From contig LSRX01001090.1 in the NCBI GenBank assembly GCA_001939145.1, positions 102,806 through 166,805 on the forward strand: 64,000 bases of DNA. Reading direction: 5' to 3'. A program made the translations under genes and the position numbers. Below, in pieces: positions 1-11,659 of this stretch (position 1 is its first letter; every line of letters begins with the position of its first letter). This DNA comes from Symbiodinium microadriaticum (taxonomy: Eukaryota; Sar; Dinophyceae; Suessiales; Symbiodiniaceae). The notes beneath the pieces are model-generated. The model worked only from the letters and a program-made list of their open reading frames with translations, made no database searches and was not told the origin of the DNA.

Positions 1-44
1 ACAGGTTTTGGAACGCTTGGGGCCTGAAAGTGCCCAAAACCTGT
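1..44. repeat. Perfect 11-bp inverted repeat (hairpin)
   Basis: Bases 1-11 and 34-44 are exact reverse complements (ACAGGTTTTGG and CCAAAACCTGT) around a 22-base loop. It could be the edge of a small foldback element or a structured intron piece. The left flank lies outside the window, so its context cannot be judged. Confidence 0.6.
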
Positions 45-141
45 ACTCCCCCGCGCCCCCCGGGCCATGCAGGCCCAACACAAAGCACGGAATGCCACAA
101 ACGGTTTCTTGCTTGTGTTTAACTCAGAAGAGGCTCGCCAT

Positions 142-306
142 GCCCAAAAAATTGGGCCGCCGGAAATAATTATTTTATTATTACAACCCCATTTAATTGT
201 TTGGGCATCCGGGGACCGGTTGCAGGCTTGTAGTCTTCCCAGAAGGCGATCCGCAGAACGGGCCCGAATAATTATTTTATTAATCCCACCCCATTTATTA
301 ATCAAA
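142..306. repeat. Palindrome plus duplicated AT-rich segment
   Basis: Bases 142-157 form a palindrome (GCCCAA, four A, TTGGGC). An AT-rich word starting AATAATTATTTTATTA occurs at 165 and again at 267, each followed by a CCCCATTTA word, so about 40 bases are imperfectly duplicated with a 102-base offset. It looks like a local duplication or the remains of a small non-coding element. No gene is supported here. Confidence 0.5.
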
Positions 307-319
307 GGCGTACATTATG

Positions 320-2100
320 TTCCACCGTTCAACTCAGTGCCTGGAGGCCGCCTCTCTACAGAGCATCTTCCGACGAGAAGGAATGCAGGCGAGCTTGCAA
401 CAGAAGCGAAGATGCCTCGTGGAATGTTGCCAAATGGGCAGCTGCAGGATGGGCATGCCATCAGCTCGGGGCTGACCTTTCCAGTCTCTCATGCGGAAGC
501 AAATTCCGGTCATAGTCCATGTTTGCAGGCGTAGATGGAGTCGCCGCAGAGAATTCCAAGGCAGATGCACTAATGCAACTCTGCTGCCTTCAACGACCCA
601 GATTCCAGTAGTGTGAAGGTCGACATCAACGACTTTATGGCCAAAGTGCTGTCTCAGCTGCGGCATCGACCTCGTAGCTCAACCATGAGTTTGCCCTGAT
701 GTCCCATGACTCCCTCTCCCTCCAAGGTCCTTCGTGCATGAAGCCATGCAGAAGTCGCTCAGCAAAGAATAGCTTTACTGGCGACTTGTACAAAGCCGAT
801 CCAGCACGCTGCAAAGCCAGCGAAGAGGCTGGGCAACGATCGTTGCCCTCACGGTCTCAGCGAATGGGCCCACCTTCGTGGCGAGAACAAGCTCCCCACG
901 TCTCGAATGTTGCTTGATGCAGGTTTGCGATGTCGTGTGAATGACGGGAGTGTGGGATGAATCCTTTCGCATGGGAGTAGCGACTCGGTGCAGAATGTGA
1001 TGCAGCGCGTGCACGCGAGCGAGGTCGTTGAGAAGAAGAGCCTTTTACATAGTGGTAGTGGTACGAAGTTTGTCCGACGTTGTACGAGAGTATCTTGGTC
1101 AACTACCCCCAATGTTTCGACACGCAGTGGACGGGTTCGACAGGCCTGCACTCGTGATACACTGCAACATCTTGCCGGATAAGGATAAGTACATGTGCAT
1201 ACACCTTACACATGGTCACCTTTTCGTGTCAGCTTCCGCAATTTGCACACATTTGAACACCTGGAGGGGGTGTCTGAAGCCGATGCGGATCGAATTGCTT
1301 GCTCAGACGGCGGGCATTTTCTCGGGTGAGATCTTGGGCAGGTGGGTGTTGTGCCAGTTGGAAGGGTCGCTGCTGGAGTCCCCATGTCGGATCAATCTCG
1401 CAGTCTGGCTGGAGCAGAGGGAGAGGGCAGGAGCGAGCTTCCTCCAGGACGTTGGGCTTGCCAGTGACCGTGTTCATTCCAGATTGACTCTCGGTGGTTG
1501 TCACCCTTTAAGTTTGGGTGCGCGTGGCCTCGCTGCGGCGCCGTGCCTCATTGTGCAGATTTCAACCGAAACTCGCTGTGACGCCGGACGCCGCGTGCGA
1601 CTTGTGGTCGAGCTCCACCTGTTGGGCTTGAGGTGCGGCGGCCATCTGGGTGCTCGAGTGATCTCGAGTGCTCGTGAAGTTCTCTTTCGATTGATTGGGG
1701 TCTGACAGTGGGGTGCATGGATCTTTCGCTGGTCTCACGTCATCCGTAAGTTTGGAGACTTCCCTCAAAGATCTCACAGTGTTGGATGCACCTAATCGCT
1801 GAAGGCCTTTGGCTGAATAGCACAGCATGGCAAAAACAAACACAATCCCCGGATATGAAATCACCGAAAGCACAAGCCAACTTCAGCTGCAGTTGCAGAA
1901 GCGCTGCTCCAAAATATCGGAGGGGCAAAGCAAGAGCCTTCTCGACATTCATTCAAAGGTGGTCGGTCTGTCCACGAGACATCTCTGGCAGCTCCTTTAT
2001 GGCTGCATGCTGATGCAATGGTGGCTCGCACTGCTAGGCCTCCATCATTACTGCTGCCGCACAGTTTGGGTGTGCACGTTCATGACAATGTAGGCTGTGC
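320..2100. other. No supported gene
   Basis: Frames of up to about 225 codons exist on both strands, but none shows a domain, a hydrophobic segment pattern or a conserved motif, and they overlap each other. A lysine- and glutamine-containing frame at about 1827-1990 is the only stretch with protein-like composition. I would treat the interval as intron or intergenic sequence. Confidence 0.4.
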
Positions 2101-2109
2101 AGGCTGGTG

Positions 2110-2480
2110 TTCTGGTTCCGCATCGCTGGGCGACTATTTTGACAACTTCCCGGGCTTCGATTCAGATTTGACGCGAGATGACTTGTGCGCCTCACCCTGC
2201 TCCTTGTGGCCCAGCTGCACAAGCTCCATAACCCAAGGTACGGCTACGGAGCGTTTGGGGACTTTCGGCGCTTGGCTCTCATTGACGCTTTCGATTTCTG
2301 TGCTTGTGCTGCGTAAGAGCTTCTCAGGTGGGAGGGGCTATGATGACTACTTCGGAGCTGGTCCAGGGTCTTACGGAGGAGGTTTCAACACAGGACCGGC
2401 TGACCGCAAAGACCCAGGACCGAGAAGCCTGCATGTCACCTACAAATGCAATGCATCTGCATGCTAGGAAAGCTCGGCTT
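2110..2480 (+). CDS. Candidate exons, Gly/Tyr-rich or helical (unrecognised)
   Basis: I do not recognise this gene. One frame at about 2115-2190 reads LGDYFDNFPGFDSDLTRDD. Downstream of a TTCTCAG|G acceptor (exon start about 2328) two frames both look protein-like over the same bases. One is Gly/Tyr-rich (GYDDYFGAGPGSYGGGFN), resembling low-complexity tails of RNA-binding proteins. The other is helical (TSELVQGLTEEVSTQDRLTA). Only one can be the real frame, and without transcript data I cannot choose. A similar aromatic/Gly-rich word (RYGYGAFGDFRRLAL) at about 2236-2280 favours the first. A coding exon is plausible; its function is unknown. Confidence 0.25.
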
Positions 2481-2489
2481 GAACCCTTG

Positions 2490-4460
2490 TGACCCTTGTG
2501 GTGTGTCAGGAAAGGATGACTGCTCCCGCATTGAAGCTGACGGTGTTCCCCTTGCTGACCTGCTTTTAGAGGCAAGTGACATCCTGACCCTGCTCCTGTA
2601 CTGTAAAAGCGATGAAGTGAAACTGAGTCACATGTATCTTTTCTTTCTGTGCTGGAAGGCCGCGGAGAACCTGCCAGCAAATGTATCCGATACGCCGGGG
2701 CAAGTGCTTGAGGCGCATGAACTGCTGCCCTGTTGATTCATCCTGCTCCCAGACACATTCTGCACGGTCTGTCAGCTCGTCCACTTCTTCGCCAGCAAGG
2801 TGGAGAGTACACACAGATCATGCGCGTCCCATGCACTTGTGGCACCCATTGACATGTTCCAGGAACAGAGGCCATTCCTGCTTGGTCACTGCCCACAAGC
2901 AGTGGCTCTGGCTCTGCTGCTGGAAGCTGAAATGGAGGAACCTGGCTCAGACGATTTCCCATGCTGCAAAAAAGTGAGTTTCCAAGAGTGCAAGGCCGCC
3001 ACGGCAGGCGGAAGTAGCTCTTCGGCGCGAGATGAAAGGACTCGTGCTTTTGCCAGTTTTGGATGCGGGAGGCACGGAGCCAACTGGCGTGACTTTGCGA
3101 GCGGTGGAGCCCTCGGCTCCGCTGAGCAGTTCAGGCTGTTCGTTGCAGCAGATCGGAGGTCCGACAGCTGAGCGACGTGCTCGAGGAGTCGCAGGCAACG
3201 TGGCGAAGCCCGTTCAAGGCAGTGAAGCAGGTCCGGCGAGATTCGCGTTCCTTGTTGCAGCTGGCAAGGCCCTTCCAGTGTGGACCGGGACGTGGGGGCA
3301 GGTGCTTGGTGCAGCCCAGATTTGGCCCCGGACTCCATGCTGTCCCTGCCTGCCTAGCTGGATGTGACATCTGCTTTCCTGCATGCGTGAACTCACCGAC
3401 ATACTGGCATACTGCTTACTCGTCCCAAGGAGACGAACTGGAATTCTTCTCTTTCCGATAGGCACGACAATGTCTCCGGGATTCTCCGGGCCTCTCGAAT
3501 GTGAACCTCGGAATCGCGTCAAGGTGAACAGCAATTCCATGTGGACTTTGTTCCGGCAGCAAACTGGTCCAAGCCACAGCTTCCAAGCTAATCTGTGAGT
3601 AGATTGCCACTGCTTGATATGCCAACACCTTCTGTTGCGGGTCGTCCTTACGTGCTCTCTTTCAAAGAAACTACAGCAGTGAGCAGAAGCAATGCAGAAG
3701 TGCTGTTGGATGCAGCAGGCGCATGCTGGCTTGAGTTGGCATGAGGTCTATCTGGGCGAACCGGCGATGCAGAGGGCGGAGAGACCTCGGAAATCTGCAG
3801 GTCTGAGAATTATCACCTTGGTACGTTTGCCCAATTCTTGACTTCAGGGCACGCTTCTGACGACATGTCTGCAGAAGTGCCTTTCACATCCCTCCTGCAG
3901 GCACGGAACTTGAAATCCATGCCGTGGGCCATGTTTTTGCCCTCGAGACTTGAGAAGGTCTGCCACATTTTGGCACTGGCAGCCTGGAGGGATGGGCTTC
4001 GATCAACGTAACTCGGCAATTGCATTGTCTACTCAGACAAAGCTGATTGCAAGGAGTCTTCGGTCTGAGGCTGTTTCTTGTCTTCGTCTTGTACCTTTGA
4101 GCTTTCGACAGATGAAGGCTGCGAGTGGGTGTGCGCATCTGTGGCGGGCTGTCTCTGGCAGCTCGCCGACCACCTTCCTGCAGGTGCGGAGGGTGCCTTC
4201 CTCTTCGAGAAGTTATCCGTGCTGTCGCAGACAGAGCAGGAGAGGGTGACGGAGCCTGAGGACAGAGGAACTGAGGCTTTGGAGCAAGCCCTCTATCACT
4301 CGAATTCAATAAGGCAGCAGACGATCCGGGCAAAAGGCGCTGCCTGGGCACCTCGAGCTGGACACCGACTTCTGGCTCGGCGCTCGGAGGTTCCTCTCGG
4401 CTCCTTCGATCCTCGTTTTTTCTTCCCTTTTTGTCTTGATTCTCCTGCGACCCCCAGCAT
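2490..4460. other. Mostly non-coding, with a few protein-like fragments
   Basis: Short + strand fragments have protein-like composition but no recognisable domain. They are about 2530-2580 (DGVPLADLLLEASDILTLLL), about 3946-4005 (LEKVCHILALAAWRDGLRST) and about 4200-4330 (KLSVLSQTEQERVTEPEDRG, then a helical Glu/Gln-rich run). They could be exons of one gene or of the upstream part of the kelch gene at 4.5 kb. The first resembles the start of glycolipid-transfer-protein domains, but the key downstream residues were not found. The rest of the interval shows nothing. Confidence 0.25.
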
Positions 4461-4467
4461 CATGCAG

Positions 4468-7400
4468 GCAACTGCATCGGACGCGACGCGTTTGTGGTTG
4501 TTGGGTGGTATTGGAGTGGATCCATTTGCCAACACCTCTGCGCCGCATTCCCAGCCACTCCATGGGCCGATCTCCAGTTTCGATGTGTTGGACACTTGCA
4601 GTGCCACCTGTGTCGAGGCCAAGCAAGGATCAGGACTGGGTTGTTCAGAATGCTGATGTTGAAACGGCTTCAAGTGGCGGACTTGAACCGGTGGCAGTCG
4701 CAGGAGGCCAAGCATGACAAGGAAGGCAAGAAACGAAGTGGAAAAGGACTGCCAAAGCTCGCGCTGGGGTTGGCATGTGGTCACTTCTGCCCGCCAAAGG
4801 AAAAGGCTCGCAGGAAGCAAAACATCCCGCGAAGAGGCAGGAGTCATGGGAGCTCTTGTGAGCCGCTGCTTTCGACTTTGCTTCGAGTGTATGTAGGCGA
4901 AATGCAACAGCAGGGACGGGTACTCAGATGCAGAAGCCCAGTTCAACTCGCAAGTGCTGTAGCTGAGGCTGGATGTTGTGGAAGCTTACTTGTCTCGTCA
5001 CGTGTCGATCTCGGCAGCTGCCGTGTCTTACACTCGTCGGCGCTCTCGCCTGTCCCTGCAGCGAAAGGTCGAGCTGAGCGGTGAACTGCCTCCTCTGCGT
5101 TCCTTGCCCTACAGCAGCAACGGGCCCAGAAAGCTTAGATCTTCGGCGCAGCGCACCAGCTTTGTTGTGCTGCAGGGCTGGGGGATGTGTGGTGGAGCAC
5201 GGACGAAGGTAGCAGCTGGACCTTGATGCAGCAGCCCCCTTGTCTTTTTTGCAGGGAAAGCATTGCATCGTGGGAGCAGACAGCCTGAGAGCGTGAAACT
5301 CGCTCCCAGGCAGCAGGCACCTTGGGGTCCCCGCGCGTACTTTGGGGCAGTGGCCGTCCAAGACGGTCGATGTTTGCTCGTCTTCGGTGGGGTCGCCACT
5401 CCCAAGGCAGGGCTCCCCGGCATGCTCCGGCAGTTTCACATGGTCGTCACGGCCCTTGGCCTTGTTTTCAGGACACCAACTCAAGCCTGGAGAGCCTTGG
5501 AAGACAGTATGCTCCAGCCCTACCAGACATGGACATAGATCCTTTCTGATTCTGGGGTAGACCGGGAAGATGCCAAGCGAATCAGGTCAACGATGTGTGG
5601 TATGCCGACCTGTCTGACCTGGGGTCGTTCTCCTTCCACGAGCTCGCTCTTGCTCCGTGGGAGCCACGGGCGGCATTCCAGGTGCGGTCCTCAGCACCCG
5701 AAGGAGCGAAGGAAAAAGGGCAAGTCAGCAAGTCTTTTTGAGTCTGGAAAAGTCTAGAAATCTGGTTGCAAGGCCCTGGCCTGGCACTCTGGCCACGCAC
5801 TGGACAGCGAGGCCATGGTTGCACGATCTGCACTGCTTGAACCAGACGCATGAGCCGTTGCACTGTCCGTGTCTTAGCCAAATCAGTTCCAGGCAAACAT
5901 GGAATCGATTGTTCTGCTGGGCGGCCGGACGCAGCACGGACTCCTCAAGAACGATGCCGGGGGCATAATTCAGAAGCTGCTAGCTTGGGTGAGTTTCTGA
6001 GCCGTTGCTAGAATGAGATCGCTCTTGATTGTGGCCAGCAGTCTTTCAATTTTTGTTGAGGGTAGGACTGTGCAGTTGATGGTTGGGCTGTGCAAGCACG
6101 GTTTAGGCAACTGTGCACTGAACACTGTACATGTCACTGCGGCGACAGCACAGGCCTGGACACTGCAGCTGCAGGATGTGAAGAAGCCCCTAGGCTTTGA
6201 GACCATGTAGGCATGGACTGCTTTTCTGGAGCTCGCATGGGGGATGCAGATACGAGTTAGCATCCGAGAGAGCGGTCCGGTATGCTTGGATGCCGGCACC
6301 TCCATGCAGTGCAGCTCCCCTTGGCACTCCACTCACTTGGACTCCACGACGCTAAGGTTGTCCGCAGGTGCCGCTTTGAACTGGCAACGGAGAACAGCAT
6401 CTGCCGACTGGCAGGGGCCCCGCAGAAATCGGCAAATCCATTTGGGCGGATGTCAGAGCACCTTTGGGGCGAGGTCTCCCCGCTCAGACTTTGCTGCTGC
6501 CACGACGTTTCAGCATGGTCCCGCTGCCACATTTCGGCTGTTGGTTTGCCGCTCCTTGTTCTTCGGGGTGTCCCGATAGGTGTCTGGATATTGGGCGGTT
6601 GTGACGAGGTCATTCTTCCAGTTTCGGATGATGTTGCGCGTGCCTGTGAGTTCAGCAGGCTGGCGCGGTTTTGGCTGACGTTTGGCACAGCAAGGACCTC
6701 CGTACATGGTTTCAGGCCGCCCAAAAAAGTCTTTCGACCCTCGCTGAAGCTTCACGTCCCTGCAGGTGCAGTTGCGAGCTCCATGGGGACCTCGGGTTGG
6801 TGCTTCAGCTGTCGGCTTCTCATTCAGCTGCGGATGCCTTCAGCCAGTACAGCAGAGGTATGGTAAGGCGCAGCAGGAGCCGCACACACTTGGGAGGTGC
6901 TTTTTTTGAGGTGTGCTTTGCTCGTCCCTTCACAGCTTGCTCCGGGGAAAGACTCAGACATCCATCTACGCTTGCATTCTACATGTCGCCACTCAGTATC
7001 TACTTTAAGCAACTGCGGCACACATTGGCAATCGTTAACATCTCGCACATGCCATCTTGCGATCCCAGGTGGAGAGGAAGAGAGGCTAAAACGCGAAGTG
7101 CAAAGCATCAGTGGCCCGCGCATCATGTTGCTTCACCTCGTGCTCTCTTGACTCCATCCCGTCAAAAAAGTGGCATGCGACCGTGGCCGCCCGAGGGGAC
7201 GAGATCGAACTTGGCGCCTGCAATCTGAGGGCATCAATAAATTCGGTAGGGTGCCAGGCGGCGATTCGAGAGTAGTGGACACGCGCAGCGCCTCAGGAGC
7301 ATCATCGGGTGTCCGGTGTCCGTTTCTTCGCGCCGAGACAAAAGCTCTGCCTCACCTGCCTGGGGTCTGTAGTGTGTGCGTGGAGTTTCCTCACCTCCAG

Positions 7401-8518
7401 TTACCTGTTCGACCCAACTTTCGTGGACGTAGGGAACTGTATCACTCGATACATCTTGATACACAACCGATCTTGAGTTGCAGTTCATCGGTCTCATGTG
7501 CCGCAAAATGTCACAGCTTGTCATTCAACGTCATGGACGTTGGTGACGTCGACGTGAAAGAAAGCGAGGCATTGGCGGCATTGGAGTTCTGTCTGTTGTT
7601 GTGGTTATGTTGTCTCTGGGTGTTTGTGCTCGCGGTAGTGTGCGTCTGACATGGGGGCTCGTGCTTGCTGTTGTTTGCTGAGATATGTTTGCCACAGGAC
7701 GCTTTGCAGTTGCTGCTGCTGTCTAAAGCGTTGTCTACATGGGGTTCGTGATGGTTCGTGCAGGCGAGACGACATCATAATCATACGGTCGTGGGAAAGC
7801 ACGAGACTACGACGAAAACTGTTTTGGCTGCCTGAGGTGACTCTCAGCCTTGGAGCAGTGACGGATTGCACCTCAAAGACGGCGCTATGGCTCAGTGTCA
7901 AGCAGCACGCCTCGGGCCAAGGGCGTTCTGCTTTTTGGTGGCTATGCGTATCCGGATGATGACTTTGGGCCTTTGTCTGTGCCTCAGAGCCGCACTTCAA
8001 TAGCGAGCCCCTCAGCCCCAGCAGCCCCAGTGGCAGCATCCGCGCCAAGGCCTCCAAGCCCGCCCGAGGAGGTTCGCACTCCGGACACATCTGATCTAAC
8101 GCTCGGAAGTGTCAGGTCGAGGCAGTGGCTTCTTGCTTCGATGACTTTCTGAAGCTTGAGGTAGCAACGTGGTTCTCCAGTGACGGGGAATTGTGGCAGT
8201 CGTTTGGTGCCGACTTTCTTGCCTGGACGCTTGGGCCATACCATGGAAGATCGAGACGTGTGGGATCACTGTTGCTCCGGCAGTGCTGGCGGGTCAGATC
8301 GAATAGCGAAACAGCAGTTTTTGACAAGGTCGGGCACAACGGATGCTGCGATTGTGGCTGCGCCCTGTAACATGTCGGAGCAGAGCAAAGGCACGGCGCA
8401 AGACGCGTTCGGCCGAGTGCTGGCTGCATCTTGGAGATGTCCAGGACAGACATGTGCCTATGTTGCGGGTGGAACGAACCGGGAAGGCATGGACGTCCAA
8501 ATTTGGTACGGCGAGTGA
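4468..8518 (+). CDS. Kelch-repeat protein (multi-exon)
   Basis: Kelch repeats form four-stranded blades of a beta-propeller, usually a protein-interaction surface. Exons, all starting after AG|G: about 4468-4607 (TRLWLLGGIGVDPFANTSAP, then FDVLD); 5317-5406 (PWGPRAYFGAVAVQDGRCLL, then VFGGVATPK; GC donor); 5586-5681 (VNDVWYADLSDLGSFSF, then APWEPRAAFQ; GT donor); 5893 to about 5988 (ESIVLLGGRTQHGLLKND). Joining the middle three gives an uninterrupted kelch pattern of W-x-PR, a double glycine, NDVW and W-x-PR. Further blades are about 6580-6650 (VWILGGCDE), about 7900-7990 (GVLLFGGYAYPDDDFG), about 8210-8262 (GRLGHTMEDRDVW) and about 8450-8518 (YVAGGTNREGMDVQIWYGE). Start, end and exons around 6-8 kb are uncertain, and the later blades might belong to a second gene. 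Any enzyme activity or partner is unknown. Confidence 0.7.
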
Positions 8519-8519
8519 C

Positions 8520-10750
8520 CTCCCCTGTTCCAGGCTACTATGAAAATACTGTTCGTCAGCTGCGCCTGAGTGACAGGGAGGCTGGAAAGACAGGAGCAAG
8601 TGCTTGGTGCATCTTGAGAGGTCTCGTTCGGTGAGGTCAGCTTGATCACCCCGACCTCAAGCTCGCATAGCTCTGCTACACAAGTTGGAGGCTGCTTGGG
8701 ATATCTTGGGCTGGTTGCACGGCTGCATCTCTTAAGTATGTGTTCAGGACTTCCAAAGTCTCAGCCTGACCAGCCTGGCCATGCCGATCCCCCAGATGGC
8801 ATGCCGCAGGCGGCTACCATTCAGCACGTCCCAGGCTCTTCGCAGACATGTAGCCCGCATGGAGGTCCAGATACTGGCCACGTGCATTTTGGGGCTTGCG
8901 CTGCCCCTGTGCTGTCGCTTCAGAATGAAGGCTGACCATCGAAACTCTGTGACATTCTCTGACCCTTCGTGTGTGAGAAGCTGCAAAGGCGCCGCTCCCA
9001 GCTGACCCCGCGGGCCGCTTCTTGCTGAAACTCCTTGCAGGCACGCCGGCCTTGGAGAGCCAAAACGGAGTTTTCGGAGTGTTGCGGCTTCGGCAACCAG
9101 GTGTGTTCTTCTCGCTGGTGTGCTTGGCCGTTCTGGTCGGGTTTGCGTCTGGTCTGCAATGACTGCCTGCAGTTGCATAGTGGCCGCACGTGGCCGCATG
9201 CAAGACTGACACTGACTGCAGCCTCAGGTGCTGCTTCGGTTCTCGCAGGAGCTTGCCCAGTTCTAGCCCTACTTCAGCGGAGGGCACCGAACCAAAAAAG
9301 GAATGGGAACCGAACTTCAGCTCCTGGTCTTGTGTGCAATGCAACTAGGCGACGAGTCACAGAGACCTTGCAGAGGGTGCGAGCCTAGGCTCCGAGCAGA
9401 GAAGTGCCAACTCGACGCGCACACGGTATCAGGGCCTGGCTCTGAGACCGCTCAAGCTAAGCCAAGCCAAGCATGGTCAACTTCCGCTACTCCGACAGGC
9501 TGCGGGACACCCTGGGCCTTACGAAGGCTGCTGAGCGCTGGGACGAGACACGGCCTCATCGTTTGTTGAATTCTCGATTCTGAACACGTCAAAACTCTCC
9601 AGGTTTGAAATTCTGCTGCGACTGGCCTCTCGAGAGTCCACACCCCTGACTTCGACTTTGCAGAGCAGCAGCAGAGCAGCAGCAGCTGCTGTGGCATCTT
9701 TGCAGGTCTCAGTACTATTCCTACGGCTTCGGCTGGGCCCTCAGCTCACGTCACACTGAAAGCCTAGCAAGTGGTCCATGGTGGCACCAATAACATCAAG
9801 AAGCTGCAAGCGCGTCTGAAAGATCTGCCCGCACAGTGGCAGTGAGCTATGGCGAACTACACGGTAATCATCCTGCCGTGCTCTATGACTCTATGCCCAA
9901 TCTGGTCCCGGGGCTCCCATTGTGTCGTGACTTCTGGGCATTTCTGCCCAGGAGCGCATTGCCTGCTGCTCTCATCGATCGTTAGGAAATGTTAGGAAGT
10001 TTCACGCAGTGCTGTATTGCGCAAGGTGGGAAATCCGGGGATCCCTATGGCTACGGCTACGGTCGATACGACCGAGGCGAGCTTGCACTTCTTGCGTGGT
10101 CCTGTTTAGATGTGGGACTTGCGGTGTCGAGGTTATGACAGTTTCGGTGGCGCGGATGAGATGCTTGGACGCGAGTCTGGGCCCAACGCCTGCGGTCGTC
10201 GCGTCACTGGTTGAGCCGACCCTTGTTTCGTTGCTTGATTATGGGCATCAGCAGCCGCTTCAGACTCTCTTTGGCTTCTGCAAGCCAGTCCAGGTCCGGG
10301 CCAAAGGAAGACTCCCCGCAAAGCCTGAAGAAGGAGCTCAGCATGCTTCCCACAATACAGGCCGGATCTGCTTCAGCCTTCAGGGGCCTGCATTGGATAT
10401 GCGCAGTCGTAATCGTGTCGCTCTCCACAGGGAGGCAGTTCGAATCCTGGATTCGAGAATGATCGACCAGCAAGTGCTAGAGCCGCTAGAGGTAGGACGA
10501 GTCTTTGGAGAAGCCAACAGCTTGTGAGTCGTCTCTTGGGCCTTCGCCAGTCCGTGTCGTGCCGGACACCCAAGTGCGACCGCAATGCGACGTGCGCCAG
10601 CGCCTCGCAGAGGTGCTCGGCTAACAAAAACGAACGTTGTGTGCTGTCAAGTGGACTCTGACTGCCGTAGCCAGGTCTCTGCAAACTCCGTGCGCCAGCT
10701 GCCTTTTGCCTCCGAGCAGCTGATCATGGCCATGGCCTGTCTTGTTTTAG
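8520..10750. other. No recognised gene; isolated candidate exons
   Basis: Candidate + strand fragments are about 9474-9580 (MVNFRYSDRLRDTLGLTKAA, then ERWDE), a Tyr-rich piece at about 9715-9760 after TTTGCAG|G (SQYYSYGFGWALSS), and a Gly/Tyr piece at about 10040-10090 (YGYGYGRYDRGELALL). Any of these could be upstream exons of the LicD-type gene at 10.75 kb or the end of the kelch gene. No domain is recognisable. Confidence 0.25.
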
Positions 10751-11650
10751 GTACGGGTGCTGTAGCGACTATATGCTCCTGATGCTGACCGATGTTACCG
10801 GATGGCTCCACGAGCAGGGCATTCCATACTTCATCACCTACGGAACTTTGCTGGGTGCGCATTGACACGATTCGCGCATCCGAAGTCTAGCTCTGCAAGC
10901 CTCGTAGCGCCGCAGAGTCATAATGATAGAGGTGCGCTGCGCGAAGACGATATCTTGCCTTGGACCCAGGCATCGGCTTGTTGTGACGATTGTGACGACA
11001 CGCGCACTGCCCCCCCACTGCCCCAAAGAGCCACTGCCTGCAGGACATGGACATCGTTGTAGACCGCCGATATTGGCCCCAACTCCAGCGTGGCTTGGAG
11101 GCTCTCGGAGACAGCTGCAGCGGCCAAACGGACCCTAGCTTATCATGGCTCCATGGCTCAGGCTGCAGAGTTTTTCGGTGGAAGGCGCTACCTCTTCGGA
11201 GTGGACCAGTGGGAGGCAACTGTCATGAGTGTCATGTCTGTGAACTGAGCTCCCTCTCACAGACCCGGCGAAGGAAAAAGTCTCCAGAGTTTGCGCCGAT
11301 TGGGAGGGCTTCGCCGCCTCCACCATCGGCGGGCATCAAGCTCGGCAGATACCTCAGAGTGACTCCACGCTTTCCTCTCTCAAAGCTCCCAGGCAAGAAG
11401 GTGATCGGTTCAGCCGGCCCGCAGACTTCCATCTGGATGCCCGTCTCTCAGTGAGTGAAAGTGGACGCGGAAACAATTAACAATTGGACTTGCTCGTGGC
11501 TTGCTGAGTGCCAAGTATACTCAGTACGAGCCTCCATGCCTCGATGTCCAAGGCATAGGAATGCACAGCAGCATGGCAGTTTGACTTTCCCAAGGTGTAT
11601 GCCAGCGACTGGTGGCAAATCACTGACCTTCACCTCGTCGATTGCGTCGC
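10751..11650 (+). CDS. LicD/fukutin-type phosphotransferase-like protein
   Basis: LicD-family enzymes move phosphorylated small alcohols (phosphocholine in bacteria; ribitol phosphate by fukutin and FKRP) onto glycans, in eukaryotes usually in the Golgi. Exon 1 (10751-10854) encodes CSDYMLLMLTDVTGWLHEQG and then the signature IPYFITYGTLLG. Exon 2 (10932-10969) gives ALREDDILPWTQ. Exon 3 (from 11044) gives DMDIVVDRRYWPQLQRGLEA, carrying the metal-binding Asp-x-Asp. The joined sequence follows the family order: GTLLGA, R, a PW motif, then DxD. The introns are 77 bases (GT-AG) and 74 bases (GC-AG). A 7-base direct repeat GGTGCGC sits at both ends of the first. Further exons are likely at about 11140-11230 (EFFGGRRYLFGVDQWE) and 11580-11640 (FDFPKVYASDWWQITDL), but their joins are not resolved. 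The 5' end is not identified. The substrate cannot be told from sequence. Confidence 0.8.
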
Positions 11651-11659
11651 GAGCTGGGA

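Noticed and set aside
2500..2740. Glycolipid transfer protein (GLTP) exon
   Set aside because: The run DGVPLADLLLEASDIL resembles the family start, but the following conserved Asp/Asn/Lys headgroup-binding segment was not found downstream.
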